64,000 nt of DNA from Puccinia triticina (Eukaryota > Basidiomycota > Pucciniomycetes > Pucciniales > Pucciniaceae): positions 2,294,001-2,358,000 of the forward strand of contig NC_070563.1 of assembly GCF_026914185.1 (NCBI RefSeq), in the 5' to 3' direction. The notes below the pieces were generated by a model that had not been told where the DNA came from, ran no database searches, and saw only the letters and a list, made by a program, of their open reading frames with translations. Positions 1 to 10,304 of this stretch are shown here, piece by piece; position 1 is the first letter of the stretch; the number at the start of each line of letters is the position of its first letter. The position numbers and the translations under genes were made by a program.

Positions 1-1470
1 CCGGCGCGGACCGGTCATCAGTCACACCTCCCGATGACCGGTCACCACCGGTCATCGAGAGGACTCACACCCCTCGATGACCGGTCACCACCGGTCATCG
101 AGAGGACTCACACCCCTCGATGACCGGTCACCACCGGTCATCGAGAGGACTCACACCCCTCGATGACCGGTCAGACTGGTCATCGAGGGGACTCACACCT
201 CTCAATGACCGGTCAGACCGGTCATCGAGGGGACTCACACCTCTCAATGACCGGTCAGACCGGTCATCGAGGGGACTCACACCTCTCAATGACCGGTCAG
301 ACCGGTCATCGAGGGGACTCACACCTCTCGATGACCGGTCAGACCGGTCATTGAGGGGACTCACACCTCTCGATGACCGGTCAGACCGGTCATTGAGGGG
401 ACTCACACCTCTCAATGACCGGTCATCACCGGTCATCGAGGTGAGTCACATTTCTTGATGACCGGTCAGACCGGTCATCGAGGGTAATAACACCTCTTGA
501 TGACCGGTGTGTACCAGTCATCGAGGGGAGGTGCTACTCTTGATGACCGGTCGGTCTGACCGGTCATCGAGAGGAGATGTTACTCCTCTTGACGAACGGC
601 ACAGACCGGTCATCAAGAGGAGATGTTACTCCTCTCGATGAACGGCACAGACCGGTCATCAAGAGATGTGACTCACCTCAATGACCGGTCATCACCGGTT
701 ATCAAGAGGTGTGAGATGGTGTGAGTCCTCTCGATGACCGGTGGTGACCGGTCATCAAGAGGTGTGAGCCCTCTTCATGACCGGTGATGACCGGTCATCG
801 AGAGGAGGTGCTACTCTCGATGACCGGTCGGTCTAACCGGTCATCGAGAGGTGTGAGAGGACTCACACCATCTCACACCTCTCGATGACCGGTCTGACCG
901 GTCATTGAGGAATGTGACTCACCTCGATGACCGGTCATCACCGGTCATCGAGAGGTGTTATTACCCTTGATGACCGGTCTGACCGGTCATCGAGAGATGG
1001 GACTCACCTCGATGGCCGGTGATGACTGGTCATCGAGAGGTGTTGTTACCCTCGATGACCGGACTGACCAATCATCGAGAGGTGTGAGCCCTCTCCATGA
1101 CCGGTGATGACCGGTCATCAAGAGGAGGTGTTATTAGCCTCGATGACCGGTGGTGACCAATCATCAAGGTGTGAGTCCCCTCGATGACCGGTCATCGGGA
1201 GGTGTGACCGGTCCGCGCCGGTCATCGAGAGGTGTGAGTCCCCTCGGTGACCGGCACAGACCGGTCATCGAGAGGAGATGTTACTCCCCTGGATGACCGG
1301 CACAGACCGGTCATTGAGAGGAGATGTTACTCCCCTCGATGACCGGCACAGACCGGTCATCGAGAGGTGTGATTTCCCTCAATGACCGGCGGTCCGGTAC
1401 AGACCGGTCATTGAGAGGAGATGTTCATCCGCTCAATGCCGGTCTGTACCGGTCATGGATATCAGGAGGA
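1..1470. repeat. ACCGGT-centred palindromic satellite, 42-bp period in its core
   Basis: The block is built from the word ATGACCGGTCAGACCGGTCAT followed by a spacer such as CGAGGGGACTCACACCTCTC. From about 160 to 420 the copies are regular with a 42-bp period; towards 1470 the spacer varies (TGTGAG, GGAGATGTTACTC) and single sites decay. Each unit is nearly its own reverse complement. Because 42 is divisible by 3, long repetitive ORFs appear on both strands; they are not genes. A short related block lies near 44.34-44.48 kb. Confidence 0.9.
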
Positions 1471-1509
1471 TCAAGTGGGGTGTGTTTGTACATAGCCCGG
1501 TTGAAGTTG

Positions 1510-1810
1510 TAGGCACTCCAGCTCTGGCTGGAGTGCACAGTACTGCACTCCCCTTTTGAGGAGGAGAAATATCAGGAATGGAGTGCTAGGGGGATGCACT
1601 CCATTCTGATGGAGTGAGACTCATGGGCACTCATTACATTTCCTGGCCACTGGAGTTCTTTGTGGTGCACTCCAAAGATTCTTGAGTCCCCAGTTCTGCA
1701 CTCCAATCAAGTTGGAGTACTCTAGTCTGTACTCCAACAATCATTGGAGTGCACACTCCATACACTCACTTTTGGAGTGCTTTTGGGATTTTTTTGGAGT
1801 GCATTTAGGC
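1510..1810. repeat. GGAGTGCA/TGCACTCC word-rich repeat
   Basis: About 300 bp contain more than a dozen copies of GGAGTG or CACTCC at irregular spacing, many as the self-complementary pair TGGAGTGCACTCCA. It directly abuts the truncated end of the Copia fragment, whose reading frame runs into it and ends after a few residues. It looks like an inserted or expanded low-complexity repeat, not part of Copia. Confidence 0.7.
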
Positions 1811-3063
1811 TGACCTTAAAGTTTCCGGCTTCCTTGTAGATGGAGGCCTTTGTCCCCATCAGCTGCATCATAGATATGAGATTTCTGGAGAGGTTAGGGA
1901 CAAATAGCGCCTCATTGAGAGTGACTGTCTGGCCCGTCTGCAGAAGTAGCTGTGCGGTGCCTCGCGCCACAGCGGTTAACTCAGATTTGCCGCTTCCGGT
2001 GACGATGTTGATGTGCACCGGTTCTGTCTGGGAGAAGTACTGGAGCGAGTTCAGCATGTGATTGCTGGCTCCTGAGTCGAGGATGGTGGATAGGGGAGAG
2101 CCGCTGCCGGTGGTGTTATACGTGAAGGCTGGTTTGGCAATGGCTGTGTGGTGAGCTTCTTCCTGCTGTTTGTCTTCTGCGGTGGTGTGATATCCACGTT
2201 GCTTCTTGTGCGGTCGCTCCTGCTCCTGAAGTGGTTGATCAGGAGGTCGAGTCGTGGGATGTATCGTCCAGCACGTCTCTTCTGTGTGTGTTGTAGCTCT
2301 AGGGTTGTGTTTCCCACCGCTGCATCTGATGATAGGCCCTGAGCTTCTCTTTGGCTTGCAGTTGGGGTTGGCACTGGTGGCTAGGGCAGTGGAGGTGGAT
2401 TGTTCAGGCTCGTTGATGAATTTTCTCTTGGTGGTGGTCTCGTGACGGCCAATGTCCCTCAGTTTGGCGATGATTTCTTGAGGTTTGCCGAGGGCTTTGA
2501 GATCCGCAAACAAAGCCTGCATGAGCATTGGTCGTCGTTTCGTGATCTTGCCTACAATGCCGCAGCTGACGAGTACGTCCGGGACTTTTAATCCAAGAGA
2601 GCTGAATTCAGCTAGACTAGCCTCCATTTTGACAATGTATGTATTCATGTCTCAATTGTATTGTATCTCGAGCCATTTGTTCCACACTTGAAAGACTGAG
2701 AGGAGGGAATCCGACGCATAGATGGTCTTGAGTTCGTTCCAGATTTTGTAAGGGTCTGTTTTGTTATCGTCATTGATTACGCTTGTGAAGATCTCATTGG
2801 AGATTGCTTCGCTAAGGATGCTACAGGTCCGAAGCGCTCCTTGGAGCTCGTCTTCATCGGGATCTTTGGACAAGGGCTCGTCAAGATTCTTCAAGATGGC
2901 GCGGCCGCAGGTGGATTTTGATTTTCCTTTCCCAAAGAGGGAAATTGGTGCCATTGAACTTCGGGACGTTGACGTGGTCCTTATCGGGGCTATAGGCGTC
3001 AGTCCTGGGAGGTTGTGGAGCTGTTTCCGTGCTGGCAGTTCTTTGGTTCCTCGTGTTGGCCAT
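1722..3063 (-). pseudogene. Copia (Ty1) retrotransposon gag-protease fragment, broken
   Basis: The minus-strand frame starts with a Copia gag N-terminus (motif FNGTNFPLWERKIKIHL), continues with a gag region ending near IWNELKTIYASDSLLSVFQ, then a C-x3-H-x7-H-x4-C zinc-knuckle-like segment (CSGGKHNPRATTHTEETC) and an aspartic protease site DSGASNHM. Two lesions are visible: a frameshift near 2900 and an in-frame TGA at about 2652-2654 between QYN and DMNTYI. Integrase, reverse transcriptase and RNase H are absent because the element is cut at about 1800 by the GGAGTG repeat. It would normally supply capsid and protease for a Ty1-like particle; this copy cannot. Confidence 0.85.
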
Positions 3064-3800
3064 CAGGTCCTGCTTTCAGTTGAGCGTTGAGGGAGCTATC
3101 GAGCGTCCGAGACTGTAAATCTAAAAGTTTTAGGACAACTGAAAGTTATTCATTTCTGATTAGATAATCTGTTACAAATAATCTAGAGAGAGAAAGAATA
3201 GCAAGTGTGATCTGGGAGGTGAAGATGCACCTGAAAGCAGAACGAGATGTGCCTGCTTCTGGTAGATGAGGAGAGCCAAGACTTGGAATGGTCTTAGACA
3301 ATAGGCTTGGGGACTGCGATGATCTTCGCACCTAACGGCGGCAGGCTTCTCGTTAGCTTTGTCTACTTCTTTCTTCTCTGACTTGTTCTTTCTTTGACTT
3401 ACGAGTACGACACCGTTCTATCGGAGTAGTCCCGTTTTGTCTTGCCGGAACAAGTCCGTTATACATATCTTGGTCTGCTTAGCGAACGTGATACGTTTGC
3501 ATCAGCTGAGTATGTCTGTTTCTTTACCCATTGAGGGCTGGTGAGGGGCTTACGGATGGTTGGTCCTTCCGAAGCGGCTTCTGAGATTCTGTTGAGCAGA
3601 TCTTGCTGGGTTTGGGATCCGAGTCGTTCTGTGAGTGTTCTGTATAAGAACGGGAGTAAGATCAACTTTGTTTAAAGTCTGCTTACGTCCAATCTCGGGT
3701 ACGTACAAGGTTCTGGGGTTTTGGCTGTTCTTTTGCTTGGCGTTGACCAGTAAGGTTCTAGCTTGTGCTTCCGCGGCTGTGATTGTCAGAGCAATACTTT
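3064..3800. other. No gene seen; possible Copia leader/LTR remnant
   Basis: This lies upstream of the Copia gag start on its coding strand, where leader and 5' LTR would be. I could not define LTR ends or a convincing primer-binding site. Short ORFs here have no recognisable motif. Confidence 0.4.
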
Positions 3801-3879
3801 CAGCTTAGGGTTCTGGGTCTGGGGGTCTGGACTGCGAAAGGGGGCTTACCTTTCATTGCAGCTGTGTCTTAGAGATGGC

Positions 3880-4868
3880 CCCGGCGAACCCGTTGCGGGT
3901 ACCTGCTATCCGCTGGCGGGTACCCGCCAGCGGGTGCGGGTGCGGGTGCGGATGTCTGAGATTCCGGGAAAAAGTGGGCGGGTACCCGGATAATTCAACC
4001 CACACCCGCCCGCACCCGCCCACCGCTTCAACCGGAAGGCCTGATCCCTTCCGGTTGCCAAGGTTTTACAGCCTTGGCAGCCAGAAAAATCCACCTGGTC
4101 GCCGAGGACACACAACCTCATCGACCAGGAGGGATTCCTTCCGGTCACCGGGGCTGTAGCTCGGCGACCAGAAGGAAAAAATCATCCCGGTTGCAGAGGT
4201 TACAAAACCTCGGCGACCAGGAGGATACTATCTTGGTCACAAAGTTTGTAAAACCTCGGCGACCAAGAGGAAATAGTCCTGGTCGCAGAGGTTAAATAAC
4301 CTCAGCGCGCGACCAGCAGGTAACCTCCTGGTCGCAGAGGTTACCTCGCCAACCAGAAGGCAACCTCTTGGTCGCCGAGGTTACCTCGCCAACCAGATCA
4401 AGGCAACTTCTTGGTCGCCAAGGTTACCTCGCCGACCAGAAGGCAACCTCTTGGTCGCCGAGGTTACCTCGCCGACCAGAAGCTAACCTCCTGGTCGCTG
4501 AAGCCACCTCGGCGACCAGAAGACAACCTCCTGGTCGCTGAAGTTACCTCGGCGACCAGAAGGAAACCTCCTGGTCGTCAAAGTTACCTCGGCGAACAGA
4601 AGGAAACCTCCTGGTCCCAGAGGTCTTATTGCAACCAGAACGGCTTCCTTTTGGTCGCCGAGGTCATCCCTCTTCGACCGAAAGGGGCCCCTTCCGGTCG
4701 CCGAGATGAGTTTCAAGGAGCGGGTATCCGCGGGTATCCGCGCGGGTACCCGCCCAGGCCGGCGGGTACCCGCCAACGAGTGCGGATGCGGGTACGGATG
4801 TCAGGATCCAGTCAAAACAGGCCGCGGGTACCCGCGCCCGCGCGGGTACCCGGGTGTGACGGATCCAT
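3880..4868. repeat. Minisatellite (CTCGGCGACCAGAAGG-type) bounded by CGGGTACCC blocks
   Basis: The core (about 4080-4700) is a run of roughly 30-45-bp units with words such as CTCGGCGACCAGAAGG, AACCTCCTGGTCGC and GAGGTTACCTCG. Both flanks (about 3890-4020 and 4720-4860) are GC-rich blocks of GCGGGTACCCGC and GCGGGTGCGGGTGCGG words, partly inverted relative to each other. Long ORFs across it on both strands are products of the repeat. Sequence on either side matches a contiguous stretch at 7195-7370, which suggests the whole block is an insertion. Confidence 0.8.
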
Positions 4869-5243
4869 CTCTACTGTGTCTGTGGTTCTGGTTGACCGCG
4901 CAAGCTTCCTTGACGGTTGCTGCGGGTGCGGGTCTGGAGCCGTATTCCTACACTTAAAACCTGAATGAGACATTGAGTCCGGAGTTGGGAGAGGAATCAC
5001 CAACCTGAAGTCAAGTTCAAGCGATCCGTCGCGACTGAAGCCACAAATTGAACCTTTCATTGAGTAAATTCGCTTAGAAAATATGTTCGTTCCGTTGAAA
5101 ATGCTCGCGCTCAAGTTAACAGGAAACAATGGCATCGGCCCACGCCCGCTTGACCGGAGAGAAGCCCAAATCAGATTAGTCTCTACTACGCCGAGCCTAT
5201 CGATATCCGCCGAAACCTGCGCAAGAATGTCAGCAGTGTCCAT
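4812..5243 (-). CDS. Hypothetical ORF, 143 aa, doubtful
   Basis: An open frame on the minus strand starts MDTADILAQVSADIDRLGVV and runs into the CGGGTACCC repeat block, so its C-terminal 40 residues are repeat-derived. The first 60 residues have ordinary composition and could be the N-terminus of a rust-specific or transposon protein whose remainder has been replaced by the repeat. I recognise no domain. Confidence 0.2.
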   Translation of the reverse strand: MDTADILAQVSADIDRLGVVETNLIWASLRSSGRGPMPLFPVNLSASIFNGTNIFSKRIYSMKGSICGFSRDGSLELDFRLVIPLPTPDSMSHSGFKCRNTAPDPHPQQPSRKLARSTRTTDTVEMDPSHPGTRAGAGTRGLF

Positions 5244-6943
5244 TTAGATAAGGTTCAACTGACTGACGTCATGCTCCACAAAAATTTCGTCTTGCTGGGA
5301 GGCAAAGGCTAAGGGTTGAAAGTTGTAGAGAAGCGTTGACTTTATGCAAAGAGCTGGATTCGGACGGCGGTATTGATTGATAACAGGATGGAGAAGCAGT
5401 GAAAGGCAGTTGTCTGATGGGAGGATGGGGAACAGTGAAAGTCAGTCCTGCAGTCTATCTTAAATAATGTAGCCCTTCAGGCTCACGATGAGGGTTGCCA
5501 AGTATCTGGTGGGGTTCACATTCAGGACATCCCCTGGCCTCGCTGGTCTAGTGACGCATGATGAACTTCGACAGGAGGGGTACCAAGGCGTTATTGAAAA
5601 ACCAAAATCAGATCTGCCTGGCTGGGCGCGGCTGGGCATAACGGTAACCTTGACCGCACTTTGGCCCGATAAGTCGCGCCTTGTGACAGTTGACCTGGGG
5701 TGTATTGGTTAATTGAATTGGGGGTGTAATTTATGCTGGAACCGTCAAAATGTGAGACGACGGGCTGGCCGTAATGGGAAATGAAGGAAACAATGTGTTG
5801 TGGGGGTGACGGTGTTGGCTTGTTCCTTGACTTTATCGGGTCTGCGCAAAGGGGGCGGAATGGGAAGGGTTGTCTCTCGTGGATACCGCTGCAGGGTTCA
5901 ACACTTGATTAGGATGAAGGAATGGACGTGTTGTGGGCCTGACGGTGCTCGTCTGTTTGTTGATTTTCTGGGCCCGCGCGAGGATGGCCAATTAGGAAGG
6001 AATGTTTCACATGGAAACCATTGCGGGTGAATTTGGCGTTTTGATTGGCGTAGATATGAGGAAGGGTCCAACGGTCGAATAGTCGAGTAGGCATTTGTGT
6101 ATATAGGTAGGACCGGCGGATGTTTGATTGTTCCCCAGGGAGTTTGGGGATGCTGAATGTGAAGCTAACCACCTCCCTCAACCCTTCCGCTGTTGCACGT
6201 GCACAGTTTGAAGGGCAAAGAGTGGGCCCCCCACTGGTTTGCAGCCTTTGCTGCGGGCCGGGGGCCTTCATGTCCAGTCCTTTTGACCCGTGCGCTTGAC
6301 GCGGGCTGGGGGCTGAGTCTGTGGCACAGCACTTCTGCTGATGTTGGAAGGCTATTTGAAATTTTCTTTTCAATTTTAATTTGTTTATTTAACTGTATAT
6401 TGTAGGTTGGTTGTATTTGTTATTATTTATGTTTTTGCGTTGGGGGATAGGCACTTTTGTCTCCATTATTGTTAATTGTTTGTAAATTGTAGGCAAAACC
6501 CTTGATTTTTTTTTTAAAGTTCTGGCAAATCTGTGCCTTTAATAAACTTGGATAAGTGTGAAAAGAAGAATTTAATATAGTGTGAAAAGGAATAGCTACT
6601 TTGGGAAAGCTGTTCCGAGTGTAGTGAAAAATATACCAAATTGGGAAGATGTTATGAAATAAAATACTCCTGGCTTTCACCCTAATTACTTAGACTAGAT
6701 TTAAGCTTTGAAATGTAACTAGAATGGGAATTTAATATGTAGAGATGATCATATCTGTGACGTGTGAAGACAAAACCTAGTACTTATGTATAGATGAAAA
6801 ACCAGCTAATGGGTGCGCTTTTGGATGAAGAAGTTTCACAGAAAAATTTATGTAACATCTTAGAACATAGTTACATTGTAACATCCACGCTTTTGGAGTA
6901 TGCATCTAGTTGTAATTTATATGAAATATGTAAATTATAGATT
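5244..6943. other. No convincing gene
   Basis: Short ORFs (for example minus 5909-6373, 154 aa) have no motif and no clear splice context. The second half is AT-rich. I see no transposase or RNA gene. Confidence 0.4.
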
Positions 6944-7143
6944 TAGGGTGTTCAAAGTTGACTTGCATAAAATCATAACACCATAAAATCATAAAATTCT
7001 AAGCTTAGAAAATATGTTGCACCCAAGCACTCAAATTAGAGCAACATTTCTAGAATGGTACATATGAAATCATCACTTGAAAGTTTTATGATTTTATGAT
7101 TTTATGCATTGAAAATTTTATGATTTCAACTTTGAACACCCTT
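6944..7143. mobile_element. MITE, Harbinger-like, 200 bp
   Basis: The left end TAGGGTGTTCAAAGTTGACT and the right end are inverted copies (right end ...CAACTTTGAACACCCTT, one base different at the tip). Direct ATT triplets flank the element (6941-6943 and 7144-7146). The interior is AT-rich with ATAAAATCATAA words and no coding capacity. It belongs with the TATGGTGTTCAAA elements elsewhere in the window. Confidence 0.75.
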
Positions 7144-7194
7144 ATTTTTAAAAGAAATACCACATTGATTGGTCTTACCACATCGTCAGCTTAT

Positions 7195-7370
7195 GGACTG
7201 GGGCTTTGTACTGCAAAAGGGGCTTAATCCGCTTACCTTTCTTAGCAGCTGGGCTTAGTCTGGTTGCGAGCTTCCTTGCGGAATGCTGCGTGTCTGGGGT
7301 TAACCACGCGAGCTTCCTTGCGGGTAGCTACGGGTGAGGGTCTGGGTCCATAATCCTACAAAGACCACCT
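7195..7370. repeat. Dispersed repeat, uninterrupted copy
   Basis: Words in order (TGTACTGCAAAAGGGGCTTA, GCAGCTGGGCTTAG, AGCTTCCTTGCGGGT, GGGTCTGGGTCCATAATCCTAC) match sequence on the two sides of the minisatellite block: about 3830-3875 and 4870-4955. This copy lacks the 1-kb block. Confidence 0.6.
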
Positions 7371-8381
7371 ACACAGAGACAGGTAAGAATGAATGCCTCC
7401 TCAAGCCTAGGTGAGTCTCTTTAGCCCTCACTCTTTACTTTCCACTTGAGTTCAACACTCTGAACTTCAATTCCCAGGGCCATCAGGGATTCAAATTCCA
7501 TGATTGATGGTCCTGGGACTTGTTTTACACTCTTTCCCAGCTCCTGAAAAAATTAGTCTCTTGGGGTGCGCGCCGACCCTCATTTTTTTTGTAGTGTGAG
7601 CAGTGGATAGTGTTATAGTATTGCTAGTACCAGGTCAGAGGGGAAGTACCTTCTCCTTCAGGCTGAGCCGCAGCCGAGTAGGCTATGTGACATATGTCAC
7701 AACACTCACCCCCTCGGCAAGGCCCTAAGAAACCTGGCAGGGGGCTCCAACTATGTACAAAAATGAGATACAAGATTTAGAAAAGGAGTTTAGAAAATAA
7801 AACTAGCTAGTAGTAATCATCCTGCTGGTTGTAGTCGTCCTGGTTGTGATCCCCGTCATAATTGTCAAAATCATTTCTTTCCTCATTGAAACCGCCAGAA
7901 TCAGATTGTTGATAGTCAAATTGATCATTGGGAGCATCTTGGTGATCATCAAAATTGGAATTGTAGTCTTGAGAGTAGTCGGATTTATTGTCTTCATGAT
8001 AGTATTCAGTGTGATGTTTTTGAAGATTATCAGGTTGATGATTCTGATCAGGGTGATTGTTGACTAGATCTGGAATTGCTGGATGAGGAAGAGATAGTGG
8101 CGGATAATGATGGTGAAAAGGGACAGGCGGGAGAGGATAGACTGTAGTAGGGGAAGATGGAACAGGATGAAAGTTTGGTTGAAAATTAGAGAAATGCTGG
8201 TGCAACGTTGGATCAGGCTGATAGGCAATTGGATGAGGCTGATGCGGAACTGAGACATTTTGGTAGGGGATCGGAATGAAAGGAAACGGAATTGGAACCA
8301 TTGGATAAGTCATCGGGGCTGGCTGTATGGAGTCACATCTAACTCTATCATAGTTTTGGCATTGGTAGTGGTATTGTTATT

Positions 8382-8531
8382 TATGGTGTTCAAAGTTGGT
8401 TTGCATAATTTTATGCATGCACAAATCATAAAATCATAAAAATATTTTGGTGAGGAAATTTTTTATTACATAATCAGACTTTTATGATTTATGCATGCAT
8501 AAAATTATGCAAACCAACTTTGAACACCATA
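8382..8531. mobile_element. MITE (TATGGTG family), 150 bp
   Basis: The terminal inverted repeat TATGGTGTTCAAAGTTGGTT extends for about 50 bp on each side. ATT direct repeats flank it (8379-8381, 8532-8534). Internally it is a shorter, inverted relative of the copy at 8671-8849: GGTGAGGAAATTTTTTATTA here corresponds to the reverse complement there. Confidence 0.85.
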
Positions 8532-8670
8532 ATTGACAAGATCAGGATGATCAGGTTTGTGTTGAGCTGGTTCATCATTTGTGTGGCTATCATTGTGGAA
8601 GCAAGGGGTATGCAGAGCTTGAGGGAGAGAGATAATGCCGAGTTCTGATGGTGCCATTGGCGTTAGGATT

Positions 8671-8849
8671 TATGGTGTTCAAAGTTGGTTTGCATAATTT
8701 TATGCATGCATAAATCATAAAATCATAAACTTTTTTGCAGGGGATATGACTGTCTGATTATGTAATATAAAATTTCCTCACCAAAATATTTTTATGATTT
8801 TATGATTTATGCATGCATAAAACTATGCAAACCAACTTTGAACACCATA
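8671..8849. mobile_element. MITE (TATGGTG family), 179 bp
   Basis: The ends TATGGTGTTCAAAGTTGGTT and its inverted copy are flanked by ATT on both sides (8668-8670, 8850-8852). The interior, with GGGGATATGACTGTCTGATT, is nearly identical to the copy at 43621-43801. It has no coding capacity. Confidence 0.87.
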
Positions 8850-10304
8850 ATTGATTGAGAGCAAGTTACATTGTCAAGTTATGGTTCATTGGTGTTGCTG
8901 TGAGCACTTGCATCTTGATTGTTAGCATACATAACAGCAGGGTCTTTGGCATCAGAAAAAACTTTGATGAATCGATTAGACCGGGATTTTTCTTTGTTTT
9001 CACCTATATCAGAACTGATATTATACTCGAGCGTTGGAACTGTCGAGATTGGCAACCCAACTGGTTGACCACATTCTGGGCCTAGGTTGACGTCCAAATT
9101 GGACTGATCATCTTGTTCTTGGTGATTGCCAAGCTCGGATTACAAATCAGTATCAATCAAATCGCAGTCGTTATTGGCGACCAAGTTCTCATCATAGTTC
9201 ACACTACCATCTTCATCCTGAGATTCCTCTGGCGAACGATGGTCATTTTTGCGAGGGTCTTCAACAGTGGGATGTAGATCAATAAGAGGTGATCAACTAA
9301 TAGACGGAGGACAAGCAATATTTTCAAGTCTATGATTTACATTGGGCTGGCATTGCTTCACCGAGGGAGCGGACGAGTATCTTGGGATCTACAAGGACAG
9401 ATTTTTGAGTGTGTTTCCTTCCATGATTGTGAACGTAGAGTTGGTTGCTTGCGCAATCGCTGCTCATTGAAACCGCCGAGGTGGAAATTTCCAGACATTC
9501 TTGCTTGATTGAAAGTTGGAGTGGGCCCGTAGGGGTACAGAGGCATCAAACTTCCCAGAACACAATTCAGGTTGGCCATGAAAAGTTGAATCTGACCATA
9601 AGCGCCATACGAGTAGGGATCCATTGGAAGGCAATGAAGTTTTGCAGGGAAAATAAAAGTTCAATGACAGTCCGGTATTTTTTTCCGGATTGAAATAAGA
9701 GGGTGAAAAAAAAAGGTATTCTTCGTTGGTAAAACTGGATTTCTTCAGCTATTGGCTGGTATTTGGGGGCGAGACACCTTTAAGGGCTCATAACCTGTTG
9801 TAGTGTGAGCAGTGGATAGTGTTATAGTATTGCTAGTACCAGGTCGGAGGGGAAGTACCTTCTCCAGGCTGAGCCGCAGCCGAGTAGGCTATCTGACATA
9901 TTGTCTTTTCCAAAAAGCTTGGAACGTTCGCCAAAAAAAAATTTCTTCACAAATCCTGGAAAATCGCATAAAACTGAGTTTATGAAAAGTCTAATGCGGG
10001 AAATCCCAAGCAGGTGAGGCCCAAATCATGCGGCTTGACCAAAAAAGAGCCAAAGGATCACCAAACTTTGTGTTGCGCCACTTCGACTGCAACATCAACG
10101 GCCAGGCAGATGCAGTCGTCACCTGGGCGCCTTTCCGCCAGCATACATATCCAAAACCGTGGGTCAGTCGAGAGGGTCAACGGAGCTCTTGCGGTTGGGT
10201 CAGTCGATTCTGTTTCCACCCTCTCTCCCTCCCACATCCATTGAACAGTCTGACCCGCTGAACCCTCCAAAATCACACCTGATTATTTTTTTAACAGGTT
10301 CCCA

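Larger units (their letters stand above)
7807..9624 (-). pseudogene. Decayed P/H/N/D-rich ORF interrupted by two MITEs
   Basis: Minus-strand pieces read in order: MDPYSYGAYGQIQLFMANLN (from 9624), a segment with EESQDEDGSVNYDENL, MDVNLGPECGQPVGLPISTV (from 9097), a 40-residue piece between the MITEs ending in HPDLVNY, then a 168-residue C-terminal part rich in Pro, His, Asp, Asn, Gln and Tyr (from MTYPMVPIPFPFIPIP at 8313 to the stop at 7807). Several stops and frameshifts separate the pieces. The two MITEs lie inside otherwise open sequence. I do not recognise the protein. Its position inside the terminal direct repeats suggests an element-encoded gag-like or unknown product. Confidence 0.45.
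7590..9901. mobile_element. Element with about 105-bp terminal direct repeats (TRIM/LARD-like)
   Basis: TGTAGTGTGAGCAGTGGATA...GACATAT occurs at 7590-7695 and 9799-9901 in the same orientation, differing by a 3-base gap and two or three substitutions. The 2.1-kb interior holds a decayed low-complexity ORF on the minus strand and two MITEs. There is no reverse transcriptase or integrase. The repeats begin with TG but do not clearly end in CA, and I find no clean target duplication, so the class is uncertain: a short-LTR non-autonomous retroelement is the best guess. Confidence 0.55.

Noticed and set aside
120..458. 112-aa and 102-aa repetitive ORFs on opposite strands
   Set aside because: Both follow from a palindromic 42-bp satellite unit.
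1..1470. CRISPR-like array of regularly spaced repeats
   Set aside because: Spacers are themselves repeated variants and the genome is eukaryotic; it is a satellite.
4411..4968. 185-aa ORF across the minisatellite
   Set aside because: Composition follows the repeat unit; the opposite strand is also open.
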